Assembly (NCBI GenBank): GCA_963682175.1
Contig: OY821788.1
Coordinates: forward strand, 17,750,001 to 17,814,000
From: Triglochin maritima
Taxonomy: Eukaryota > Streptophyta > Magnoliopsida > Alismatales > Juncaginaceae
Direction of reading: 5' to 3'
Length of the DNA: 64,000 nucleotides
Shown: one piece after another, positions 52,595 to 62,758 of the stretch
How positions within the stretch are numbered: position 1 is the stretch's first letter
Layout: every line of letters starts with the position of its first letter
Position numbers and translations under genes: made by a program
The notes under the pieces: generated by a model
The model's input: only the letters and a program-made list of their open reading frames with translations
The model's database searches: none
Told to the model about the DNA's origin: nothing

Positions 52595-54562
52595 TCATCG
52601 CTTTCCTTTCCTTCTCTTCTCCTTCTTTCTTGATTTCTTCTGACTCGTCCCGCCCTTATCGAAGTAACCCTTCACGATTTGATTCCCCGAGCCATAACTC
52701 CATGGCTCCTCCGGATCTTCATAATCTGTCTCCATGCTTTCAAACTTATCCCTCAGGCGTTTATACTCTTCATGGTCCAGGCCAAATATCGCAGCCTCCT
52801 CAATGTCACTCGGCGTGAGATCCTCACGTATTGGAGTACTTGACTCCCTAATTTTTGCTCGTTGTTTCTTTAAAGCGGCCTCACGAACGCCTTGGAATCC
52901 AACTTGAGGGGATAACTCATCTAGATCCACTTAGGGTGGCGGGGAGCATAGCCGAGGTTTCTCCCTCCCGGTGTTCCCATGTAATTTCTCCACCTGGACC
53001 GTCGAGCTTACAACAACTCCTTGCCCCGTGCGTGGTCCAATTGGCCCTAATCGCAGCCCACAAGTTAGCCCATAGGAAGGCCCATCACATGAGTTTTCAC
53101 CTTCAAAAAGAGAGCCCAAAGAAAACTCATCTTCCCTCCACATTTCAAATTCGTGGTCCCCAAGTGCACCATGTGCTCCATGGTCCCCACTTTCTCCTCC
53201 ATGGCCTCCATGTGCACACACAGGCCTTTGGTCCTCCCATACTGGAATTTCTCTTCCAACCTTTTTTCCACATGGCTCAATGTCATTGGCTCCCATTTCT
53301 TTCCCTTCATCTTGTCCATGTGGAGCCTCCTTAGTGGGTCCTTTGCTTCCCAAAGGGTTTGGTGTCCCCCCATCAATTTTGAAATCCATCCCCATGATTG
53401 GTTCTTCCATGGAGCACACTTTAGTACTTTCTATGACACATCTTGCTTTTGCTTTTTGTCCCCCCTACTTTAACTTTTTGTCCCCCTAGCTCAACCCCAA
53501 GTGGTGCCCCTCCAACATGCACCTCCCCCCAGCATCCTCTCCGGTGACCCCCGCCGGAACTCCTCCGGCAGCCTCCTCCACGCCGGCGATCTTTTCCGGC
53601 GAGCCAAGATTTGGATCCGCTTCTTCTCCCACCTCATTTTTCCTTGTCTCCTTCCTCTTCTCTATCCATACTCGTTTGTTATATTTACTTGACTCCTCCG
53701 GCACCCGTCTTGAGCATCGACTCTCATTGTGACCAAACATGCAACATACCGAGCAAAACGTTGGTTTCCACTCATACTCGACTTGCACCACCTCACCCTC
53801 CTCCTTCTCGTTTGTTACCAAAACGTGGCTAGGTTAGTCGAACTCACTATCAACTTCAACACAAACACGCGCAAAAGCAAGTCGGCGACCCGTTGCCGTA
53901 TTCTCATCCATGAACAATGGTTTCCCCAACACACTAGAGAGCGTGCCGAGAAGCTTTCTTGACCAAAACTTAAGGTCCAAATCAGGAAAACGAACCCAAA
54001 TAGGAGCCGTGCACATCTTCTCTTGGACCTTATTCGTGGCTGACCATGGCTGAAGTATGAGGGGGGAACCACGCACGAACCATGGTCCCTTCTCCAACGC
54101 ATGTAGACGGTCGGAATCTTGTGTGAACCGGAAGATCAACATGTTTTTTTTCCGGCGAACAATCTCCAAGGAGCCCGAAATCCTCCATAGTTTAGCTAGG
54201 TACCTTTCAAGGGTAGGAAGCTGGGGCTGGAAACCCACGAAATACCCCATTAAGACCTTCTCCCATGCACCAAGAGTTTCAGCCATCTCTTTGCTTGAAA
54301 TTTCAGCCACCTTTACACCCCCTCGCTTTCTCGGTGCAACGTACTCCAGCAAAGTACGTGGTCTTGCTGGCTGAGCAAAGAGTTCATACCACTTCCATGG
54401 TGGTGTTGGCAGCGCTTTCCCATCTTTTGGCTGAAAATTTTGATCTTCACCGTCCGGCGGCGCCTCCTCGCCGGAGCTGGCGGTGGTTGGCCGGCCGGAG
54501 GTCATGGGTGGCCGGCAAACGACCAAGGCTGGTGAGGTAGGGGGCCTAGGCGGCACTCCCAT
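52595..54562 (-). pseudogene. Half-LINE ORF1, copy 1: one frame with four nonsense codons
   Basis: A single frame of 656 codons from the ATG at 54562. A Pro/Ala-rich N-terminus leads to PPWKWYELFAQP...LEYVAP, then DUF4283 (about 95-175, SLEIVRRKKNMLIFRF), APIWVRFPDLDLKFWS, and a zinc knuckle (C-SV-C-CMFG-H-NESR-C). Variable His/Gly-rich sequence, the family block SPPP-VDLDELSPQ and an extra C-terminal 80 residues or so (acidic, then KKSRKKEKRRKGKR) follow. In-frame stops are TAA at 53834-53836 (a Tyr codon in LINE-A), TAG at 53486-53488, TAG at 53465-53467 and TAA at 52931-52933. No frameshift is needed across 1.97 kb, and the length matches the ORF1 proteins of LINE-A and LINE-C. Confidence 0.85.
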
Positions 54563-54648
54563 GCACTCCCATGCTCTCCCTCAACTTTCTCTCTCTAGAA
54601 TGCACTTTTTCTCCAGAGCTTCTCTCTCTAGAATTTGCTCCGCCCTCT

Positions 54649-55840
54649 TCTCCCTCTCTCCTCTCCTTCTCTTTCTCTCTCTCCTCTCTCCACTTCTCTC
54701 TCTAATTCACTCTCTCCCCTTCTCCGTTTCACTCCCTCCTTGTCGCTCTCCTTCTCCCTCTCTCTCCTTCTATATTGTTCTGTCTGCTTCTCCATCTCTC
54801 CTTGCCCTTCTCACTCTCTCCCCCTCCGTCCACCTCTCCTCTCTCTCCTTCTCCTTCTAGCTCTCTCTCTCCGTCCCTCTCTCCTTGTTTCCCCATTTCC
54901 TTCTCTCTCGTCCCACACTCTCCTTCTCTCTCTCCCCTCCTTCTCCTTGTTTTTCACTCTCTTGTTGTCCCGCACTCTCTCCTTCCTACTCCACTCTCTG
55001 ATTCTCTCTTCCCTTCTATCTTCTCTCTCCTTATCCCTCACTCTTCGTCTTCCATCTCCTTCCCTCTCTCTCCTTCTCCTCTACTTCAATACCTCTCCTT
55101 CTCTTTCCCCTTCTCCTTCTCTCTCCCTCGCTTGCCTTCTCATCTTGCTTCTCTCCCTCTCTCTCCTTCTCCTTCCCATCTCCACTCTTCTCCCTCTCTT
55201 CGTCTCCTTCTCTCTCCTTCTTCCTCCTTCCCTCCCCCATCTCCCTCTACTTCTCTCTCCTTGTCCATCTCTCTCCCCTCCTCTCTCACTCTATCGTACT
55301 CTCTCGCTCTCCTCCTCCTCCTTCTCTCTCTTTCCTTCTCTCTCTCCTCCTCCTCTATCTCTCCTCTCCTCGTCTCCTTCTCGCTCTCCTCCCCTCTCAC
55401 TCCCATTGTCCTTCTCTCTGTCTCTCTCTCCTTATCTACTCTCCCTTTCTCCTTCTCTCCGTGTGCCCTTATTCTTCTCTCCTTGCCCTCTCTCTTGTTC
55501 TCCTTCTCCCTCCTCCTCTACCCTTCTTCTCCCTCCTCCTCTCCCTCCTCTCCCTCCTTCTCTTTCTCTCATCTCTCTCCTTCTGCTTCGCTTGTCCTTC
55601 TCTCTCCTCCTCCCTCTTCTTTTCCTCTCCGTCACCTTCACTCTCTCTCACTCTTGTTCTCCTTCTCTCTCCCCCTTCTCCTTCCCTCTATTTCTCTCTC
55701 TACTACTCCTTCTCCCTCCCTCTTTCCTTCTCTCCTTCCCTTCCAGTCTCCTCTTCCTTCTCTCTCTCCTTCTCCTTGTCTTTCTCCGTCTAGCTCACTT
55801 ACCGACTCCCTCACTCTTTCTCCCTCTCTCCTTCTCTTTC
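54649..55840 (+). repeat. Polypyrimidine satellite within array, unit 1
   Basis: 1192 bp, about one monomer, landmark at 55793. Nearly identical to 58108-59299 and 61567-62758. No gene is present. Confidence 0.9.
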
Positions 55841-58107
55841 TTTTTTTGCAAATTAAAAGGGCGGTCTCGGCAGAGCCGCTAAATTTATTGATGCCTTAAT
55901 AAACGTACATGCAAAAAAGAGCATACAATGAAGTGCTAGGAACTGCCCTGGCTTGAGCAGTTCGTATCGCAACAATTTAAATATTACATCGACTTGCGCT
56001 AATCTAACAACAGATCCTGGATCCTACGCCTACAAAGTGCAGACAAGAGCATTCATCGCTTTCCTTTCCTTCTCTTCTCCTTCTTTCTTGATTTCTTCTG
56101 ACTCGTCCCGCCCTTATCGAAGTAACCCTTCACGATTTGATTCCCCGAGCCATAACTCCATGGCTCCTCCGGATCTTCATAATCTGTCTCCATGCTTTCA
56201 AACTTATCCCTCAGGCGTTTATACTCTTCATGGTCCAGGCCAAATATCGCAGCCTCCTCAATGTCACTCGGCGTGAGATCCTCACGTATTGGAGTACTTG
56301 ACTCCCTAATTTTTGCTCGTTGTTTCTTTAAAGCGGCCTCACGAACGCCTTGGAATCCAACTTGAGGGGATAACTCATCTAGATCCACTTAGGGTGGCGG
56401 GGAGCATAGCCGAGGTTTCTCCCTCCCGGTGTTCCCATGTAATTTCTCCACCTGGACCGTCGAGCTTACAACAACTCCTTGCCCCGTGCGTGGTCCAATT
56501 GGCCCTAATCGCAGCCCACAAGTTAGCCCATAGGAAGGCCCATCACATGAGTTTTCACCTTCAAAAAGAGAGCCCAAAGAAAACTCATCTTCCCTCCACA
56601 TTTCAAATTCGTGGTCCCCAAGTGCACCATGTGCTCCATGGTCCCCACTTTCTCCTCCATGGCCTCCATGTGCACACACATGCCTTTGGTCCTCCCATAC
56701 TGGAATTTCTCTTCCAACCTTTTTTCCACATGGCTCAATGTCATTGGCTCCCATTTCTTTCCCTTCATCTTGTCCATGTGGAGCCTCCTTAGTGGGTCCT
56801 TTGCTTCCCAAAGGGTTTGGTGTCCCCCCATCAATTTTGAAATCCAGCCCCATGATTGGTTCTTCCATGGAGCACACTTTAGTACTTTCTATGACACATC
56901 TTGCTTTTGCTTTTTGTCCCCCCTACTTTAACTTTTTGTCCCCCTAGCTCAACCCCAAGTGGTGCCCCTCCAACATGCACCTCCCCCCAGCATCCTCTCC
57001 GGTGACCCCCGCCGGAACTCCTCCGGCAGCCTCCTCCACGCCGGCGATCTTTTCCGGCGAGCCAAGATTTGGATCCGCTTCTTCTCCCACCTCATTTTTC
57101 CTTGTCTCCTTCCTCTTCTCTATCCATACTCGTTTGTTATATTTACTTGACTCCTCCGGCACCCGTCTTGAGCATCGACTCTCATTGTGACCAAACATGC
57201 AACATACCGAGCAAAACGTTGGTTTCCACTCATACTCGACTTGCACCACCTCACCCTCCTCCTTCTCGTTTGTTACCAAAACGTGGCTAGGTTAGTCGAA
57301 CTCACTATCAACTTCAACACAAACACGCGCAAAAGCAAGTCGGCGACCCGTTGCCGTATTCTCATCCATGAACAATGGTTTCCCCAACACACTAGAGAGC
57401 GTGCCGAGAAGCTTTCTTGACCAAAACTTAAGGTCCAAATCAGGAAAACGAACCCAAATAGGAGCCGTGCACATCTTCTCTTGGACCTTATTCGTGGCTG
57501 ACCATGGCTGAAGTATGAGGGGGGAACCACGCACGAACCATGGTCCCTTCTCCAACGCATGTAGACGGTCGGAATCTTGTGTGAACCGGAAGATCAACAT
57601 GTTTTTTTTCCGGCGAACAATCTCCAAGGAGCCCGAAATCCTCCATAGTTTAGCTAGGTACCTTTCAAGGGTAGGAAGCTGGGGCTGGAAACCCACGAAA
57701 TACCCCATTAAGACCTTCTCCCATGCACCAAGAGTTTCAGCCATCTCTTTGCTTGAAATTTCAGCCACCTTTACACCCCCTCGCTTTCTCGGTGCAACGT
57801 ACTCCAGCAAAGTACGTGGTCTTGCTGGCTGAGCAAAGAGTTCATACCACTTCCATGGTGGTGTTGGCAGCGCTTTCCCATCTTTTGGCTGAAAATTTTG
57901 ATCTTCACCGTCCGGCGGCGCCTCCTCGCCGGAGCTGGCGGTGGTTGGCCGGCCGGAGGTCATGGGTGGCCGGCAAACGACCAAGGCTGGTGAGGTAGGG
58001 GGCCTAGGCGGCACTCCCATGCACTCCCATGCTCTCCCTCAACTTTCTCTCTCTAGAATGCACTTTTTTCTCCAGAGCTTCTCTCTCTAGAATTTGCTCC
58101 GCCCTCT
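55841..58107 (-). mobile_element. Half-LINE copy 2
   Basis: Tandem copy of the element at 52383-54648, with its T-run at 55841-55847. Differences from copy 1 are few: CCTTAATAAACG for CCTCAATAAACG, CACATGCC for CACAGGCC, CCAGCCCC for CCATCCCC, and one extra T in the 5' UTR. It arose by duplication, not by a separate insertion. Confidence 0.9.
56053..58020 (-). pseudogene. Half-LINE ORF1, copy 2
   Basis: Same 656-codon frame as copy 1 with the same four in-frame stops (57292-57294, 56944-56946, 56923-56925, 56389-56391). Coding differences from copy 1 are two residues (Met to Leu in IMGMDFKID, Pro to His in QRPVCAHGG). The stops predate the duplication. Confidence 0.87.
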
Positions 58108-59299
58108 TCTCCCTCTCTCCTCTCCTTCTCTTTCTCTCTCTCCTCTCTCCACTTCTCTCTCTAATTCACTCTCTCCCCTTCTCCGTTTCACTCCCTCCTT
58201 GTCGCTCTCCTTCTCCCTCTCTCTCCTTCTATATTGTTCTGTCTGCTTCTCCATCTCTCCTTGCCCTTCTCACTCTCTCCCCCTCCGTCCACCTCTCCTC
58301 TCTCTCCTTCTCCTTCTAGCTCTCTCTCTCCGTCCCTCTCTCCTTGTTTCCCCATTTCCTTCTCTCTCGTCCCACACTCTCCTTCTCTCTCTCCCCTCCT
58401 TCTCCTTGTTTTTCACTCTCTTGTTGTCCCGCACTCTCTCCTTCCTACTCCACTCTCTGATTCTCTCTTCCCTTCTATCTTCTCTCTCCTTATCCCTCAC
58501 TCTTCGTCTTCCATCTCCTTCCCTCTCTCTCCTTCTCCTCTACTTCAATACCTCTCCTTCTCTTTCCCCTTCTCCTTCTCTCTCCCTCGCTTGCCTTCTC
58601 ATCTTGCTTCTCTCCCTCTCTCTCCTTCTCCTTCCCATCTCCACTCTTCTCCCTCTCTTCGTCTCCTTCTCTCTCCTTCTTCCTCCTTCCCTCCCCCATC
58701 TCCCTCTACTTCTCTCTCCTTGTCCATCTCTCTCCCCTCCTCTCTCACTCTATCGTACTCTCTCGCTCTCCTCCTCCTCCTTCTCTCTCTTTCCTTCTCT
58801 CTCTCCTCCTCCTCTATCTCTCCTCTCCTCGTCTCCTTCTCGCTCTCCTCCCCTCTCACTCCCATTGTCCTTCTCTCTGTCTCTCTCTCCTTATCTACTC
58901 TCCCTTTCTCCTTCTCTCCGTGTGCCCTTATTCTTCTCTCCTTGCCCTCTCTCTTGTTCTCCTTCTCCCTCCTCCTCTACCCTTCTTCTCCCTCCTCCTC
59001 TCCCTCCTCTCCCTCCTTCTCTTTCTCTCATCTCTCTCCTTCTGCTTCGCTTGTCCTTCTCTCTCCTCCTCCCTCTTCTTTTCCTCTCCGTCACCTTCAC
59101 TCTCTCTCACTCTTGTTCTCCTTCTCTCTCCCCCTTCTCCTTCCCTCTATTTCTCTCTCTACTACTCCTTCTCCCTCCCTCTTTCCTTCTCTCCTTCCCT
59201 TCCAGTCTCCTCTTCCTTCTCTCTCTCCTTCTCCTTGTCTTTCTCCGTCTAGCTCACTTACCGACTCCCTCACTCTTTCTCCCTCTCTCCTTCTCTTTC
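58108..59299 (+). repeat. Polypyrimidine satellite within array, unit 2
   Basis: 1192 bp, landmark at 59252, no gene. I could not see a difference from the copy at 54649-55840. Confidence 0.9.
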
Positions 59300-61566
59300 T
59301 TTTTTTGCAAATTAAAAGGGCGGTCTCGGCAGAGCCGCTAAATTTATTGATGCCTTAATAAACGTACATGCAAAAAAGAGCATACAATGAAGTGCTAGGA
59401 ACTGCCCTGGCTTGAGCAGTTCGTATCGCAACAATTTAAATATTACATCGACTTGCGCTAATCTAACAACAGATCCTGGATCCTACGCCTACAAAGTGCA
59501 GACAAGAGCATTCATCGCTTTCCTTTCCTTCTCTTCTCCTTCTTTCTTGATTTCTTCTGACTCGTCCCGCCCTTATCGAAGTAACCCTTCACGATTTGAT
59601 TCCCCGAGCCATAACTCCATGGCTCCTCCGGATCTTCATAATCTGTCTCCATGCTTTCAAACTTATCCCTCAGGCGTTTATACTCTTCATGGTCCAGGCC
59701 AAATATCGCAGCCTCCTCAATGTCACTCGGCGTGAGATCCTCACGTATTGGAGTACTTGACTCCCTAATTTTTGCTCGTTGTTTCTTTAAAGCGGCCTCA
59801 CGAACGCCTTGGAATCCAACTTGAGGGGATAACTCATCTAGATCCACTTAGGGTGGCGGGGAGCATAGCCGAGGTTTCTCCCTCCCGGTGTTCCCATGTA
59901 ATTTCTCCACCTGGACCGTCGAGCTTACAACAACTCCTTGCCCCGTGCGTGGTCCAATTGGCCCTAATCGCAGCCCACAAGTTAGCCCATAGGAAGGCCC
60001 ATCACATGAGTTTTCACCTTCAAAAAGAGAGCCCAAAGAAAACTCATCTTCCCTCCACATTTCAAATTCGTGGTCCCCAAGTGCACCATGTGCTCCATGG
60101 TCCCCACTTTCTCCTCCATGGCCTCCATGTGCACACACATGCCTTTGGTCCTCCCATACTGGAATTTCTCTTCCAACCTTTTTTCCACATGGCTCAATGT
60201 CATTGGCTCCCATTTCTTTCCCTTCATCTTGTCCATGTGGAGCCTCCTTAGTGGGTCCTTTGCTTCCCAAAGGGTTTGGTGTCCCCCCATCAATTTTGAA
60301 ATCCAGCCCCATGATTGGTTCTTCCATGGAGCACACTTTAGTACTTTCTATGACACATCTTGCTTTTGCTTTTTGTCCCCCCTACTTTAACTTTTTGTCC
60401 CCCTAGCTCAACCCCAAGTGGTGCCCCTCCAACATGCACCTCCCCCCAGCATCCTCTCCGGTGACCCCCGCCGGAACTCCTCCGGCAGCCTCCTCCACGC
60501 CGGCGATCTTTTCCGGCGAGCCAAGATTTGGATCCGCTTCTTCTCCCACCTCATTTTTCCTTGTCTCCTTCCTCTTCTCTATCCATACTCGTTTGTTATA
60601 TTTACTTGACTCCTCCGGCACCCGTCTTGAGCATCGACTCTCATTGTGACCAAACATGCAACATACCGAGCAAAACGTTGGTTTCCACTCATACTCGACT
60701 TGCACCACCTCACCCTCCTCCTTCTCGTTTGTTACCAAAACGTGGCTAGGTTAGTCGAACTCACTATCAACTTCAACACAAACACGCGCAAAAGCAAGTC
60801 GGCGACCCGTTGCCGTATTCTCATCCATGAACAATGGTTTCCCCAACACACTAGAGAGCGTGCCGAGAAGCTTTCTTGACCAAAACTTAAGGTCCAAATC
60901 AGGAAAACGAACCCAAATAGGAGCCGTGCACATCTTCTCTTGGACCTTATTCGTGGCTGACCATGGCTGAAGTATGAGGGGGGAACCACGCACGAACCAT
61001 GGTCCCTTCTCCAACGCATGTAGACGGTCGGAATCTTGTGTGAACCGGAAGATCAACATGTTTTTTTTCCGGCGAACAATCTCCAAGGAGCCCGAAATCC
61101 TCCATAGTTTAGCTAGGTACCTTTCAAGGGTAGGAAGCTGGGGCTGGAAACCCACGAAATACCCCATTAAGACCTTCTCCCATGCACCAAGAGTTTCAGC
61201 CATCTCTTTGCTTGAAATTTCAGCCACCTTTACACCCCCTCGCTTTCTCGGTGCAACGTACTCCAGCAAAGTACGTGGTCTTGCTGGCTGAGCAAAGAGT
61301 TCATACCACTTCCATGGTGGTGTTGGCAGCGCTTTCCCATCTTTTGGCTGAAAATTTTGATCTTCACCGTCCGGCGGCGCCTCCTCGCCGGAGCTGGCGG
61401 TGGTTGGCCGGCCGGAGGTCATGGGTGGCCGGCAAACGACCAAGGCTGGTGAGGTAGGGGGCCTAGGCGGCACTCCCATGCACTCCCATGCTCTCCCTCA
61501 ACTTTCTCTCTCTAGAATGCACTTTTTTCTCCAGAGCTTCTCTCTCTAGAATTTGCTCCGCCCTCT
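59300..61566 (-). mobile_element. Half-LINE copy 3
   Basis: Third tandem copy (T-run 59300-59306). By eye identical to copy 2 throughout, which makes copies 2 and 3 the most recent duplicates. Confidence 0.9.
59512..61479 (-). pseudogene. Half-LINE ORF1, copy 3
   Basis: Translates identically to copy 2, including the four in-frame stops (60751, 60403, 60382 and 59848 as lowest coordinates). Confidence 0.87.
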
Positions 61567-62758
61567 TCTCCCTCTCTCCTCTCCTTCTCTTTCTCTCTCT
61601 CCTCTCTCCACTTCTCTCTCTAATTCACTCTCTCCCCTTCTCCGTTTCACTCCCTCCTTGTCGCTCTCCTTCTCCCTCTCTCTCCTTCTATATTGTTCTG
61701 TCTGCTTCTCCATCTCTCCTTGCCCTTCTCACTCTCTCCCCCTCCGTCCACCTCTCCTCTCTCTCCTTCTCCTTCTAGCTCTCTCTCTCCGTCCCTCTCT
61801 CCTTGTTTCCCCATTTCCTTCTCTCTCGTCCCACACTCTCCTTCTCTCTCTCCCCTCCTTCTCCTTGTTTTTCACTCTCTTGTTGTCCCGCACTCTCTCC
61901 TTCCTACTCCACTCTCTGATTCTCTCTTCCCTTCTATCTTCTCTCTCCTTATCCCTCACTCTTCGTCTTCCATCTCCTTCCCTCTCTCTCCTTCTCCTCT
62001 ACTTCAATACCTCTCCTTCTCTTTCCCCTTCTCCTTCTCTCTCCCTCGCTTGCCTTCTCATCTTGCTTCTCTCCCTCTCTCTCCTTCTCCTTCCCATCTC
62101 CACTCTTCTCCCTCTCTTCGTCTCCTTCTCTCTCCTTCTTCCTCCTTCCCTCCCCCATCTCCCTCTACTTCTCTCTCCTTGTCCATCTCTCTCCCCTCCT
62201 CTCTCACTCTATCGTACTCTCTCGCTCTCCTCCTCCTCCTTCTCTCTCTTTCCTTCTCTCTCTCCTCCTCCTCTATCTCTCCTCTCCTCGTCTCCTTCTC
62301 GCTCTCCTCCCCTCTCACTCCCATTGTCCTTCTCTCTGTCTCTCTCTCCTTATCTACTCTCCCTTTCTCCTTCTCTCCGTGTGCCCTTATTCTTCTCTCC
62401 TTGCCCTCTCTCTTGTTCTCCTTCTCCCTCCTCCTCTACCCTTCTTCTCCCTCCTCCTCTCCCTCCTCTCCCTCCTTCTCTTTCTCTCATCTCTCTCCTT
62501 CTGCTTCGCTTGTCCTTCTCTCTCCTCCTCCCTCTTCTTTTCCTCTCCGTCACCTTCACTCTCTCTCACTCTTGTTCTCCTTCTCTCTCCCCCTTCTCCT
62601 TCCCTCTATTTCTCTCTCTACTACTCCTTCTCCCTCCCTCTTTCCTTCTCTCCTTCCCTTCCAGTCTCCTCTTCCTTCTCTCTCTCCTTCTCCTTGTCTT
62701 TCTCCGTCTAGCTCACTTACCGACTCCCTCACTCTTTCTCCCTCTCTCTTTCTCTTTC
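61567..62758 (+). repeat. Polypyrimidine satellite within array, unit 3
   Basis: 1192 bp, landmark at 62711. One C-to-T change near the end (CTCTCTCTTTCTC) distinguishes it from the others. No gene is present. Confidence 0.9.

Larger units (their letters stand above)
52383..54648 (-). mobile_element. Half-LINE copy 1: ORF1-only LINE
   Basis: A T7 run (52383-52389) at the 3' end, a 3' UTR of about 210 bp, an ORF1-like frame (54562-52595), then an 86-bp 5' UTR. There is no endonuclease or RT. The left flank TCTCCCTCTCTCCTTCTCTTTC (52361-52382) is repeated on the right (from 54649) with a 4-bp insertion, a target duplication of about 20 bp. It therefore moved as a discrete element and needs ORF2 from another LINE. 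Confidence 0.87.
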
